Below, piece by piece: positions 35,527 to 45,265 of a DNA stretch of 64,000 bases. The notes below the pieces were generated by a model. The model did no database searches, was not told where the DNA came from, and saw only the letters and a program-made list of their open reading frames with translations. The position numbers and the translations under genes were made by a program. Position 1 is the stretch's first letter. Each line of letters opens with the position of its first letter. Origin of the DNA: Verrucomicrobiaceae bacterium (GTDB lineage: Bacteria; Verrucomicrobiota; Verrucomicrobiia; Verrucomicrobiales; Verrucomicrobiaceae); the NCBI GenBank assembly GCA_947466075.1, contig CANIBP010000006.1, forward strand, positions 96,276-160,275, written 5' to 3'.

Positions 35527-38500
35527 CTATTTCCCCAGCTCCGACAGGTAGCGAATCAGATGCGCAAGCTGCTGCTCGGTCATGGTGGCGGTGAGGCCGT
35601 CGGGCATGACGGTGCCGCCGGTTTGGATTTTGGTGGTGTCGGTGTGCGGGATGGTTTTCACCTCGCCGGTGGTCATGTCGCGGATGGCGATGGTGTAGGC
35701 GGTGTCGGTTTGCTTGAAGCCGGTGATGACGCTGCCGTCCTTCATCGTCGCGGTGGCGGCTTCGTAGCCTTCCTTCACGTTGAGGGCGGGCCAGACGACT
35801 TCGGTGACTATCATGTCGATGGGGAGGCCGCGACTGAGCGCGGAGAGGTCGGGGCCGATTTTGCCGCCGAGGTTGTTGACGACGTGACAGGCGATGCAGC
35901 CGGTTTGCTCGAAGACTTTGCGGCCTTCGGTGGCGTTGCCTTCGGTCTGGGCGCGTCGGACGATGAGGTTCACGTATTCCGTCGTGTAGGCGGGCAGCGT
36001 GGAGTTGATGCCGGCGAGGGCCATGAGCAGCGAGGAAATCTTGCGGTCGGTGAGGCCGATGAGATTGAGCGCTTGCAGGGTGAGGCGGGCTTTGTCGGGC
36101 GCGATGATGCCCATCGCGGGCGCGACGATGCGGCTTTCCGCCGCCTTCGGGTCCATGAGCGCGCGGCCAAAGGCGCCGCTGCCTTCGGTGCTGGAGAGGA
36201 TGGCTTTGAGAAGGGTGGTGACGTCTTGCGGTTGCTTGGCGGTGCGGATGATGGCCAGCACTTGCTGCGCGGCTGCCACCGGACTCGCGGTGATGAGCGC
36301 ATCGAGAGCCACGCTTTGCATCTCGGCGGACTTGGCGCTTTGCAGGGCCTTGAGCAACTCGGGCACGGCTGCCGCACCGGAGAGGTCACCCATCGCGGCG
36401 AGCGCGGCTTTGCGCAGGACCAAAGGAGTCGCGTCATCCGTGGCGATGGCGCGGATGCGGTCGGCGAGCGGCGCCACCTTCCACACGCCAGCGAGGCGCA
36501 CAGCCTGGATGCGCAACGCTTCGTCGCTGCCATTGATGAGCGATGTGAGCGCGGGTGCGATGTCATCCACACGCCGACGACGTGCGGCGGGCGAGTCGGC
36601 GAGCGCTTGGAGAACGTCGGCGCTGTTTGCTCCGCGTTTGAAGACGAAACGGAGGTCGTCCGCGTTGCCGATGGTGGCGAGTGCTTTCAGCCACGCGCTC
36701 TGTGTGGCTGAGTCGTTGTTGCGCTCGATGTGTTCGCGCATGAGTTCACTCGCTTTGTCAATGCCGCCATTTTGCAGTGCAAAGAGAAGGTGCTCGTCCT
36801 TGTCGAAACGCAGCGTGCCATCGGCGAGTGCGGCGGACCACATTGGTCGCGTGGCTGCCAGCGTCTTGATGAGCGCGTGCTGATGGTAGGGACCAAAGGT
36901 TTTGTCCAATGCGTGTGCGGCCACTGCGATGGCACGCGCATCCGGCACATAGCTGGCGGCGACGATGGCTTCGAGGCGCACGATGGGGTCATCATCGCTG
37001 GCCTGCGGTGCCAGCAGCGCGAGCGCATCGGGCAATGCACCGGCGCGTGCCCATGTCGAGAGCGTGCGCGTGGCGTAGGCGCGGATGCGTGCATCGGATG
37101 AGCGCAGCAACGACTGCAACAACGCAGGGCGCGGTGTCTCGTGTGCTTCGTAAACGGCGAGGGCTTGCAGGCGGCGATACTCGTCCTTCGCATCGCCGGC
37201 CTTGAGTTGGGAAACCCAGGCGTCGAGTGCAGCGGTGACTTCTTGGGTGTCGCGGTCGAAGAGAAGCCGCTTCGCCTGATACTTGGCCCAGCGCTCGGGC
37301 GAATCGAGTTGCTCGAACAGCGCGGGCAGCTTCGCACCCGCGAGTGATGCGGGCTGCACGAGCGGGCGGTCTTTGCGCACCACACGCCAGATCCGGCCAT
37401 GCACGAGGTCGCGGTCGGGATGGCGATACGAGGCCTGGTAGTGACCAACGATGAGGTTATACCAATCCGCGAAATACACCGCGCCATCCGGCCCGAGCCG
37501 CACGTCGCAGGGGCGGAAGGCTTTGTTCTTCGTCTGGATGAGGTTGACGTCCTGCTGACTCCAGTAGGCACCGTCTTTGAACCCGAACTGATGAAGCTGC
37601 AGCGTGTTGTCATACACGCCGCCGATGATGACCGCGCCTTGCAGTTCGTCGGGAAAATGGCGTGTGCGGATGAGGTCGAAGCCCACCGTCTTCGCCGCAC
37701 GCGAGACGAACAAGTTCATGCTCTTCGCGTTCACCGGCTGCGTCGTGCGCACAAGACCTGGCACGGAATAGTAGCCGCCATTGCCCGCGCCTTCCTTGTG
37801 GAAGACCTGGCCGAAGTCATCGGTCAGGATGCCCCAGTTGTTTGCGCCGGCGGTGGAGCCGTTGAAGAAAGTATCGAGCTGGCCGGTGCGCGGACGCAGC
37901 CGCCACAAGCCCGCGCGGTCGTGGCGCTCGATGCCGTAAGGCGTCTCCACGCGCGAGAAGATGGCGTTGCCCTGCGTGAACCACAGCTCGCCGCCGAAGC
38001 CCCAGCTCAGCGAGTTGATGGTCTGATGCGTGTCGCCCGTGCCGAAGCCGCCGAGCACGATTCGCCGTTCGTTGGCATGGTCGCCGCCGGTGCTGTCCTT
38101 CAAATGCCAGAGTGCGGTGCTCGCGGCGAGATACACGCCGCCATCACCCAGTTCAAAACCAAGCGGCATCTCCAGTTCATCCGCGAACGTGGTGAACTTG
38201 TCCGCGCGGCCATCGTGATTCGTGTCCTCGCAAATGACGAGCTTGTTCCGTGGCCGCGCACCTGGCTTTGCCTGCGGATAATCGGGGATGCACAGCGCCC
38301 ACAAACGCCCGCGTTCATCCCAGCGAATCTGCACGACCTTGCCGATGCCATCCTTCTCCGAGGCGAACAGATTCACCTCGTAATCGGGATGCACTTCGAG
38401 CGTCGCGAGTTCCTCCTCGGGCGTCTGCGCTTTCACGGAAGGCTCGTCAACGGGGATGCCGCTGCGCGGCTCGATGGGCTTGGGTTCGTCGCCCGCGAGT

Positions 38501-39963
38501 GCTCGCGCGATGTTGGCTTCGGCGGCATCGAGGATGGGCAGGAACTCCTTCATCTCATCGGGGAAGATGCGCTGCTCGCCATCTTTCCAGCTCCGGCTGA
38601 AGGGCACCATGGTGTGCGCTCCTTGCAGGAAATCCCAGTTCATCGGACGCCACGAATCGAACCACAGCCGCTCGAACTCCAGCGCGGCGGTGCGTAGTCG
38701 CTCCTGCGAGGTCACGGGATTTGGTGCGAGGCCGAGTTGACGCACGATTTCATCCGCGACGACTTCATGCCCGCGCTCATTGAGGTGCACGCCGTTGTCC
38801 GTGAGCCTCGGCGCATCCTGTGCAAGCGCGGTGAGCGGCGTGAAGAGATTGACGAAGGGCAGCCCGCGCCGCGTGGCGAGGGCACTCACGGCATCGGCAT
38901 AGCGCTTCGCATCCGCATTGTGCCGCGTGAGGTCCGGCAACCGTGCGCGCTGCGGGTTTTCAAATGGCATCGGCGAGACCAGCACGATGCGCCGCGATGG
39001 GCGCTCGATTTGGGAGAGCAGCTTTTCATACGCCTGCACGAAGTCCGGCAGCTTCTCCGAGCCGCCAAGCGATTCCATCTGGCCAAACTGCACCAGCACC
39101 ACGGTCGCCCCCACTTGCTCAAGCTGCTGCGCGAGGCTGGGGAAGTTCACGTCGCGCCACTGCTCGAAGACCGTGTCGCCCTCCCACGCGAGATTGCGGA
39201 CGCGCAACGGCTTCGCTTCCGGCGCGGCGAGCAATTGCGTTTGCAGGAAGGCATTGAAGCGCGTGCGCTCGAAGTTCGCACCGCCTACCAGGGCCACGAT
39301 GTCTCTTGGCATCAGCTTGAAGGCGGATGACTTGGTCGTGGCCGTGCTCAGTTCCTCAATCGCGATGTCCCTGTAACGCACAATGGATGGTCCGCCGCCA
39401 TGAATCTGAAGCGCGATAATTCCCGATGTCGCGATGGATGCGTCGCTCTCCGTGAAGTCCACGGTCTGCACGCCATTCAGCCAAATCTGAATGCGCGGCC
39501 CCTCGGCACGGATGCGGTAGTCGTTCCATTCACCCTGCGGCCTGCCGGCTTTCGCCATCACTTCTTTGGAAGGCCCCGCAAGCAGCTTTCTGCGACGGCT
39601 CTCATCGTAAAGCTCCCCATCGTGTCCGGCACCGAGATCGGCCTGATAACCGGAGACTTCGTGACTGTCCGCCCCGCGCATCGAGCGGAACTGCACGCCG
39701 CCATTCACGTGCTTGCCCTCCACCTTCCATTGCAGCGTCAGCTCAAAGTTCGCGAACTCCTTCGTCGTCACCAGAAAGTCACTCTTCGCCAGCCGCTTTT
39801 CCAACGAACCCGCCGCCAGCACGCCATCCTCGATGCGCCATGTATTCGCCGTGTCGCCCTCCCAGCCAGCGAAAGTCTTGCCGTCAAAAAGCGGCACAGG
39901 CGCGGCGGACAATCGAATGACCGTGAGCAGCAATGCGAGGATGAGAGTGAGCAGTCGTTGCAT
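35527..39963 (-). CDS. DUF1080-SGNH-like-propeller-HEAT-cytochrome c fusion protein
   Basis: The start at 39961-39963 ([20 protein letters not shown]) gives 1478 residues; the reading frame continues upstream to 40998, but that part overlaps the DUF1501 gene and lacks secreted-protein character. Modules in order: signal peptide; DUF1080/3-keto-disaccharide hydrolase-like lectin fold (about 20-205; [35 protein letters not shown]); an SGNH-like domain (about 215-430) whose block I is the degenerate [11 protein letters not shown] while the [12 protein letters not shown] block is kept; a PVC heme-binding propeller (about 530-900; [39 protein letters not shown]); HEAT-like repeats; and cytochrome c with CIACH at 1356-1360. 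It probably binds carbohydrate and passes electrons; the reaction is unknown. Confidence 0.87.
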   Translation of the reverse strand: MQRLLTLILALLLTVIRLSAAPVPLFDGKTFAGWEGDTANTWRIEDGVLAAGSLEKRLAKSDFLVTTKEFANFELTLQWKVEGKHVNGGVQFRSMRGADSHEVSGYQADLGAGHDGELYDESRRRKLLAGPSKEVMAKAGRPQGEWNDYRIRAEGPRIQIWLNGVQTVDFTESDASIATSGIIALQIHGGGPSIVRYRDIAIEELSTATTKSSAFKLMPRDIVALVGGANFERTRFNAFLQTQLLAAPEAKPLRVRNLAWEGDTVFEQWRDVNFPSLAQQLEQVGATVVLVQFGQMESLGGSEKLPDFVQAYEKLLSQIERPSRRIVLVSPMPFENPQRARLPDLTRHNADAKRYADAVSALATRRGLPFVNLFTPLTALAQDAPRLTDNGVHLNERGHEVVADEIVRQLGLAPNPVTSQERLRTAALEFERLWFDSWRPMNWDFLQGAHTMVPFSRSWKDGEQRIFPDEMKEFLPILDAAEANIARALAGDEPKPIEPRSGIPVDEPSVKAQTPEEELATLEVHPDYEVNLFASEKDGIGKVVQIRWDERGRLWALCIPDYPQAKPGARPRNKLVICEDTNHDGRADKFTTFADELEMPLGFELGDGGVYLAASTALWHLKDSTGGDHANERRIVLGGFGTGDTHQTINSLSWGFGGELWFTQGNAIFSRVETPYGIERHDRAGLWRLRPRTGQLDTFFNGSTAGANNWGILTDDFGQVFHKEGAGNGGYYSVPGLVRTTQPVNAKSMNLFVSRAAKTVGFDLIRTRHFPDELQGAVIIGGVYDNTLQLHQFGFKDGAYWSQQDVNLIQTKNKAFRPCDVRLGPDGAVYFADWYNLIVGHYQASYRHPDRDLVHGRIWRVVRKDRPLVQPASLAGAKLPALFEQLDSPERWAKYQAKRLLFDRDTQEVTAALDAWVSQLKAGDAKDEYRRLQALAVYEAHETPRPALLQSLLRSSDARIRAYATRTLSTWARAGALPDALALLAPQASDDDPIVRLEAIVAASYVPDARAIAVAAHALDKTFGPYHQHALIKTLAATRPMWSAALADGTLRFDKDEHLLFALQNGGIDKASELMREHIERNNDSATQSAWLKALATIGNADDLRFVFKRGANSADVLQALADSPAARRRRVDDIAPALTSLINGSDEALRIQAVRLAGVWKVAPLADRIRAIATDDATPLVLRKAALAAMGDLSGAAAVPELLKALQSAKSAEMQSVALDALITASPVAAAQQVLAIIRTAKQPQDVTTLLKAILSSTEGSGAFGRALMDPKAAESRIVAPAMGIIAPDKARLTLQALNLIGLTDRKISSLLMALAGINSTLPAYTTEYVNLIVRRAQTEGNATEGRKVFEQTGCIACHVVNNLGGKIGPDLSALSRGLPIDMIVTEVVWPALNVKEGYEAATATMKDGSVITGFKQTDTAYTIAIRDMTTGEVKTIPHTDTTKIQTGGTVMPDGLTATMTEQQLAHLIRYLSELGK

Positions 39964-39983
39964 GGAGTTTGTGGGCCAAAGGT

Positions 39984-41261
39984 TCACGTAAACAACTCGA
40001 GCACCGGCTTGCCCTTGTCCGCCACGGTGAAGGGCCGGCCGGAGGGTGAGTGCTCGATGTGTTGCAGATCGATGCCCATGGCCTGCGCGATGGTCGCGTT
40101 GCAGTCCTGCATGGTGACGGGTTTCTCCGCGACGTGTTCGCCGATTTCGTTGGACTTGCCGTGGACGTAGCCGCCTTTCATTCCGGCACCGGCGAGCCAC
40201 CAGGTGAAGACGCCTGGGTGATGTCCGCGCCCGGCGGTGACGGTGCTGATTTGCGGTGTGCGCCCAAACTCGGTGGCCATCACGACGAGCGTGCTCGCGA
40301 GCAGGCCGCGTTGATGCAGATCGTCGAGTAGCGCGGCCATCGTCTGGTCCGTGGTGGGCACCATGTTCTCCATCGTTTTGATTTGGTCGTTGTGCGTGTC
40401 CCAGTTGTGCGCGTCCTCGACCTCGATGAAGCGCACGCCGCTCTCCACGAGCCGCCGCGCGAGCAGGCAGCCTTTGCCAAACGTGTGCGTGCCGTAGGCG
40501 GCCTGCGTCCTTGCATCCTCGCGCGAGATGTCGAACACCTTCAAGTCCTCGCTCTTCATCAGCGCGGCGGCGTCCTGCTGCACTTTCAAATACGCGGCGG
40601 CATCGCGATGCGGCGTCTGTTGCACAAAACGATTGCCCATCGCCTGCGCCAGCGCGGTTCGTCGCGCGAAATCCGATTCCGCGATCTTCGCCGGGAGCGC
40701 GGAGTTTTGCAGACCCGCGCCGGGATCGACGATGGGCAGCGGCGCGAGGTGCGTGGGCATGTAGCCGCTGCGCGGATGCTGCGGGCTTCCGTTGATGAGG
40801 ATGTTGCCCGGCAGCACTGAGTTCGCGGAGCCGAGCAGCTTCACCGCCCACGATCCGAGCGAGGGATGCGTAATCGTCGGCGTCATGAAATAGCTCGTGT
40901 GCGCGAGGTAGGTGCCGCGATCGTGGATGCCCTGCGTGGAAGTCATCGAGCGCACGAGCGAGACGTGGTGCATCTGTTTCGCCATGCGCGGAAACCACTC
41001 GGAAATCTGCACGCCATCCGCGCTGGTCGAGATGGCCTGCACGCCGCCCATCTCTGCCTTTCCGGGCTTCGGGTCGAAGGTGTCGATGTGCGAGATCCCG
41101 CCGCGCATGTAGAGGAAGATCACGCTCTTCGCCTTGCCGCCGATTTTAATCTCCGCCGCCCGCACCGCGGCGCTCGCAGGCAGGAGGCTGACGCCGAAAA
41201 CCGCTTTCGCAAAACGCTCCATGAAGGTGCGTCGGTTGATGTCTGTGAGGATCGAGTTCAT
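39984..41261 (-). CDS. DUF1501 secreted protein
   Basis: This 425-residue protein has a leader DINRRTFMERFAKAVFGVSL (Tat-like RR). Its DUF1501 marks are FLYMRGGISHIDTFDPKPGK, FIEVEDAHNWDTHNDQ, VVMATEFGRTPQISTVTAGR and GHHPGVFTWWLAGAGMKGGY. It is followed at a 20-bp gap by the large DUF1080 fusion gene and preceded by the PSD1 gene. It is shorter than the other DUF1501 proteins of the window, with a simpler C-terminus (LQHIEHSPSGRPFTV). Its chemistry is unproven. Confidence 0.9.
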   Translation of the reverse strand: MNSILTDINRRTFMERFAKAVFGVSLLPASAAVRAAEIKIGGKAKSVIFLYMRGGISHIDTFDPKPGKAEMGGVQAISTSADGVQISEWFPRMAKQMHHVSLVRSMTSTQGIHDRGTYLAHTSYFMTPTITHPSLGSWAVKLLGSANSVLPGNILINGSPQHPRSGYMPTHLAPLPIVDPGAGLQNSALPAKIAESDFARRTALAQAMGNRFVQQTPHRDAAAYLKVQQDAAALMKSEDLKVFDISREDARTQAAYGTHTFGKGCLLARRLVESGVRFIEVEDAHNWDTHNDQIKTMENMVPTTDQTMAALLDDLHQRGLLASTLVVMATEFGRTPQISTVTAGRGHHPGVFTWWLAGAGMKGGYVHGKSNEIGEHVAEKPVTMQDCNATIAQAMGIDLQHIEHSPSGRPFTVADKGKPVLELFT

Positions 41262-41280
41262 GAGTTGGTGGAAGGTGTGG

Positions 41281-43644
41281 TCACTGGTTGAAAAGAAACT
41301 CCGGCGAGTTCAGCAGCGCCCAGATGATGTCCTGCTCGGGTGTCGGGCTGTCCTTCGTCAGCGCCGCCATCTCCGCGAGTTCCTCCGCCGAGGCGGAGCG
41401 GACGAGGATTGCGCGGTAGATGAGCTGCGTGCGCTGTTCGCCCACCGCTTTGCTCGCAGCGAGTTGACGACGCAGAAACGAATCCTCCGCGAGCGCGCGC
41501 GTCGTCAGGTCGCCGTTCATCAGCGCGAGCGAATGCGTGGTGTTCGGGTCGCGATTGAAGGCATCGATCTCTCGGCGATCCGACTGGCCGAACTGACGCA
41601 GGAAATGTCCCAGCGGCAACGGCAGCGGCGTCTCCGAAGCGCGAATGAAACTGGGCGGCAGCGATTTCCAACGAGGGTCGGTTTCTTTCGTCGCCGATTC
41701 CCCATCGGCTTCCGAGCCCATCGCCTTCATGTCGGAGCCGAGGAACTCCTTGTTCTGCTTCGCATGCACTGCCGTCAGCCGCTTCACCTCCTTTTCATCG
41801 CCGCGAGCCTTGGCTGCCGCTACCGCCTTCGCCTGTTCTATCCGGCGCAGACTGAGTTCTCGCCCTCGGGTGCGCTCGGCGAGGTTGATTCGGGCTTGCG
41901 CAATAATTTCGTCCGCAGTCATCGCGGTCAGCTTTTTCAGGCGCTGCGGGTCAAACACACCCTCAAGGCGAAACGTCGTTTTGCGTTCATCAATGTCCTT
42001 CGCAAGCAGGACGAGATGCGAATCCCAAATCTGCTCCGCCGACAGCCGACGCAGTTGCGGCCCGCGCAGCGCAAACGCGACCGCAGGCTCCGGCGTCTCG
42101 CGCACGGCTTCGCTTTGATACAGCCGCGTGTTCAGCAGCACCGCCATGAAGGCCCGCTCGTCGAAGCGCAGGCGGATAATCGTCTGCGTGAGGAAGTCCA
42201 TCAGTTCCGCGTGCTCCGGATTCGGCAGTGCAGAGAGGCTGTCCACCGGCTCGATTAGCCCCGCGCCCATGACTCGCTTCCAAAGCCGGTTCGCGATGTT
42301 TTTTGCGAAGCGCGGATTGCGCGGCGAAGTCATCCATTCCGCAAAAGCTTTCCGTCGCTCGCTTTCGCTGGCAGTCACCTCGTCGCCGAAAAGCGTGCGC
42401 GGCACCACCGACTTTCCGCGGAGCGCCGTATCGTAGGCGTAGGTCTCGGGGAATTTCAGTTGCTTGTCGGTGTCCACGGTCAGCCGTTTCAGGGGCGCGA
42501 TCGTCCCGCTCACGCTATCCCCCAGCGCCTTATCCTTTGGCATCGTGGCCATCTTCTCCTTGATCTCGGGATACTGCTTCACGTTGTCGGGCGAGTAGCC
42601 GCCGGGGCTGCCCAGATTGCTGACCCCAAAAGTGAACGCCACCATTTGGTAGAAATCCTTCTGCGTGATCGGCTCCAGCGGATGGTCGTGGCACTGCGCG
42701 CATTCGATCCGCGTGCCGAGAAAGATGCGCGTCATGTTCGACATGTGGTCGAGCGGCATACCGAGATCGCGTACGTAGAAACCGACCGCGCCATTTTCCC
42801 AAAGGTGGCCGCTCGAAGTGACCAACTGCCGCACAAACTCATCATACGGCATGTGCGAGCGAATCGCGTCCTTCACCCAGTCGTCGTAAAGTTTCCCCGG
42901 CTGGCCGGCGGCAAGCCCGCGCGTATTCACGCGCAGGAGGTCCGCCTTCCAGTTGAACATGTGGCTCACATAGCCCTCGCTGCCGAGCAGTTCGTCAATC
43001 AACTTCGCGCGCTTGTCCGCATCCTTGCTGCCGAGGAAACGCGCGCTCTCATGGAGGCTCGGGATGCGGCCCACGACATCGAAATACACGCGGCGCAGGA
43101 ATGTCTCATCGCTCGCCGGCGCGTTCAGCTTCGTGCCCTTCGCCGCGTGGGATCGATCCACGAGTTTCTGCACCTCCGCGCTCAGTTGCCGCACATCCGC
43201 GCGAGCAAGCGAAGCATCGCCCGCCGGCAGAGCAGCCCCGCGATGATCGAACTTCACCCACGAATCCATCTTCGCTCCATCCGCGATCCATTGCCGCAGC
43301 GTCGCGCGCTCCGCATCGCTCAAAGGCTGCGCGCCACCCTTCAGCGGCGGCATCACATCCTCATCCGTGTGCGGCAGCGACACCCGCTTCATCAACTCAC
43401 TGTCCTCCGGCTTGCCCGCGACGATCACCTCGCTGCCGCGAATCCCCTCCGCCGTATCGAGCCGCAGCTTGCCCTTCGGCTTCGCCTGCTTCTCGCTGTG
43501 GCAGCCGAAGCAGTGGTGATAAAACACCGGCAGGATGTCCTTTTCGAAACGCGGTGAGTCCGCAGCGCGGACAAGCTGTCCGGCGCAGGACAACATGGCG
43601 ATGCCAATGCCGAGAGGTGCTGAGAATGGAGGCTTCGAGGTCAT
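41281..43644 (-). CDS. PSD1/DUF1549-DUF1553 cytochrome-like protein
   Basis: This 787-residue secreted protein has a signal region (about 1-27) and CFGCH at 45-49 in the planctomycete-type cytochrome C domain (QAKPKGKLRLDTAEGIRG). DUF1549 includes FLRRVYFDVVGRIPSLHE, a conserved MFNWKADLLRVN and the second CxxCH in CAQCHDHPLEPITQKDFYQM. DUF1553 includes FAKNIANRLWKRVMGAGLIE. It lacks the long insert seen in the PSD1 protein at 1983. It is the first structural gene after the sigma/FecR pair at 43688-45165, in the same direction, with the DUF1501 gene next. A partner role with the DUF1501 protein is inferred. Confidence 0.9.
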   Translation of the reverse strand: MTSKPPFSAPLGIGIAMLSCAGQLVRAADSPRFEKDILPVFYHHCFGCHSEKQAKPKGKLRLDTAEGIRGSEVIVAGKPEDSELMKRVSLPHTDEDVMPPLKGGAQPLSDAERATLRQWIADGAKMDSWVKFDHRGAALPAGDASLARADVRQLSAEVQKLVDRSHAAKGTKLNAPASDETFLRRVYFDVVGRIPSLHESARFLGSKDADKRAKLIDELLGSEGYVSHMFNWKADLLRVNTRGLAAGQPGKLYDDWVKDAIRSHMPYDEFVRQLVTSSGHLWENGAVGFYVRDLGMPLDHMSNMTRIFLGTRIECAQCHDHPLEPITQKDFYQMVAFTFGVSNLGSPGGYSPDNVKQYPEIKEKMATMPKDKALGDSVSGTIAPLKRLTVDTDKQLKFPETYAYDTALRGKSVVPRTLFGDEVTASESERRKAFAEWMTSPRNPRFAKNIANRLWKRVMGAGLIEPVDSLSALPNPEHAELMDFLTQTIIRLRFDERAFMAVLLNTRLYQSEAVRETPEPAVAFALRGPQLRRLSAEQIWDSHLVLLAKDIDERKTTFRLEGVFDPQRLKKLTAMTADEIIAQARINLAERTRGRELSLRRIEQAKAVAAAKARGDEKEVKRLTAVHAKQNKEFLGSDMKAMGSEADGESATKETDPRWKSLPPSFIRASETPLPLPLGHFLRQFGQSDRREIDAFNRDPNTTHSLALMNGDLTTRALAEDSFLRRQLAASKAVGEQRTQLIYRAILVRSASAEELAEMAALTKDSPTPEQDIIWALLNSPEFLFNQ

Positions 43645-43687
43645 GCGAGAGTCAGTGATTCAATAAGTTGCTTGAAGGTTCCTTTGT

Positions 43688-44650
43688 TCACGGCACCGGA
43701 ATCTCCGAGCGCCGCGCGAGGACGAGCTGCACCTTGTCCGCAAAGTGTCCGGCGAAACTGTCCCTGCGTTTGCCTGGCGACTTCGCATCATTCGACATTC
43801 CCACGCGAATCATCAGGTATTCCGTGCTCGGAGGCAGCCGCAGTTCATTGCTCACCTTCTGCCATGTGGCCGGATCCCGATCCACCACCACCTTGCTGCT
43901 GCGCGAAAAGGCGAGCGACTCCGTCGAGAGCACATTCTCCCCTTTCACGACCTCATTGCCCACCAAGCTCGCATTGAGCGCAAACAGCGTCAGCGTCGCG
44001 CTAAAGTTCTCATCCTCCGAAAACGCCACCGCATTGAAAACCGCCGTCAACTGCACCACCGCCCCGCCATCCGCAAACTCGCTCCGATAAGGCCGCACAT
44101 CGACCAACCGGAAAACATCGCTGCTATGGCTCGAAGGAATGCTTCTCCCCTCATAATCACCCCGCAGAAACCGAAGCATTTTCTTCCCGCTCTCCGGCCT
44201 CACGCCCTGCAGCTCGCCCACGACCTCCGTGTAATCTCCACTCCAACGCCCCGGCTCAATCGGCACGCCCGTCACCAGCGGCGCAGGCCCCGATTCAAAG
44301 CTCTCCTGCAACAGCGTCATCGCTTTACTCAGCGAAGGAACGACATACCCAAACACTACCGACGTGCAGAATATCCCGAACACGATCCCCGCCGCTGCAG
44401 CGGTGAGCGGACGCCAGGAGAGCCAGGAGACAGATCTCATACGCGACTGGATGGGAACAACAGGTGGTGAGACGGCGAGCTTTTGCTGTGCGCCCTCGTG
44501 CAGCACCACATGCATCTCGGACATTTCCCAAAAGCGGGCGCGATCCATGGCGGAGTGCAGAAGGCGATCCTCGAGTTCTAGGCGTTCGGCATCAGCCATC
44601 ACGCCGTTGAGGTGGGCATCGATCAAGTTATCGAGTCGTTCGTCGTTCAT
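43688..44650 (-). CDS. Membrane anti-sigma/FecR-like partner protein
   Basis: The start at 44648-44650 (MNDERLDNLIDAHLNGVMAD) gives 320 residues; its ATG overlaps the TGA of the ECF sigma gene. The cytoplasmic head has the ADAERLELEDRLL helix typical of anti-sigma/FecR-type proteins. One transmembrane helix lies at about 80-105 (PLTAAAAGIVFGIFCTSVVFGY). The C-terminal periplasmic half is beta-rich and hydrophilic (SFESGPAPLVTGVPIEPGRW, RLPPSTEYLMIRVGM) and has no clear FecR or LamG motif, unlike the partner at 13109. It therefore looks like the same kind of regulator with a different sensor domain. Function inferred. Confidence 0.78.
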   Translation of the reverse strand: MNDERLDNLIDAHLNGVMADAERLELEDRLLHSAMDRARFWEMSEMHVVLHEGAQQKLAVSPPVVPIQSRMRSVSWLSWRPLTAAAAGIVFGIFCTSVVFGYVVPSLSKAMTLLQESFESGPAPLVTGVPIEPGRWSGDYTEVVGELQGVRPESGKKMLRFLRGDYEGRSIPSSHSSDVFRLVDVRPYRSEFADGGAVVQLTAVFNAVAFSEDENFSATLTLFALNASLVGNEVVKGENVLSTESLAFSRSSKVVVDRDPATWQKVSNELRLPPSTEYLMIRVGMSNDAKSPGKRRDSFAGHFADKVQLVLARRSEIPVP

Positions 44651-45165
44651 GTGATTGGGGTGTTGAGTTGTTGCTCGATGCACTCACGCAAAGCCCGGCG
44701 TGCTCGCGACAGCGCCACGCTCACGGCGGACGGTGTCCAGTTCACCAGTTGAGCGATTTCCTGCGGCTTGTGCTCGTGTTCGTAAAAGAGATCGACGATG
44801 CGCCGGGCCTGTGGAGCCAATTTGGCAAGGCAGGCAGGAAGCGCTGCCAGTCTCGCGTCATCAAACGCAGCCTCGGGAGCACTCGCGGCCAGCGCTTCCA
44901 GTACCACATCAGAAAAACGATCCGCTGCTCGTTGGTGCTGCGCTTGGGCTTTCATCACCTGAAAGCGTGCGATCTGGAATGCCCAGGCGACAAAGTTCGA
45001 TCCCGGCACAAACTCAGATGCCTTCCGCTGCACCACCAGAAACGTCTCCTGCAACACATCCTCAGCCGCTGCGAAGTCCGGCAACAACGCTAGAATGAAT
45101 CCTTTGATCCGCGCCTGATGGCGGACAAAAAGCTGGAGCACCTGCTGCTGATCATTTTCTGGCAT
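44647..45165 (-). CDS. ECF RNA polymerase sigma factor
   Basis: The start at 45163-45165 (MPENDQQQVLQLFVRHQARI) gives 172 residues; 13 extra upstream codons are less likely. Region 2 is AAAEDVLQETFLVVQRKASE and NFVAWAFQIARFQVMKAQ. Region 4 is LAKLAPQARRIVDLFYEHEH and a helix-turn-helix KPQEIAQLVNWTPSAVSVAL. It belongs to the same Planctomycete/Verrucomicrobia-type group as the sigma gene at 14607 but differs clearly in sequence, so the two regulons are probably distinct. It precedes the FecR-like gene with an ATGA overlap and heads the train down to 32868. Confidence 0.9.
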   Translation of the reverse strand: MPENDQQQVLQLFVRHQARIKGFILALLPDFAAAEDVLQETFLVVQRKASEFVPGSNFVAWAFQIARFQVMKAQAQHQRAADRFSDVVLEALAASAPEAAFDDARLAALPACLAKLAPQARRIVDLFYEHEHKPQEIAQLVNWTPSAVSVALSRARRALRECIEQQLNTPIT

Positions 45166-45265
45166 GCGAAGGGATGATAAGCCGAAGCGTGCAAACTTTA
45201 GCAATGGGCGGACACCTATTTTGCGAGATCAGCAGCAGCGCAGCAAAGACACCTAGCAAGCCGCC

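Noticed and set aside
37399..38697. 432-codon plus-strand frame opposite the fusion cytochrome
   Set aside because: Antisense shadow; no domain seen.
39964..40998. Upstream extension of the 1823-codon frame on the minus strand
   Set aside because: It overlaps the DUF1501 gene on the same strand and codes for Arg/His-rich sequence; the ATG at 39963 has a proper signal peptide.
42460..43557. 365-codon plus-strand frame opposite PSD1
   Set aside because: Arg/His-rich antisense shadow of a well-supported gene.
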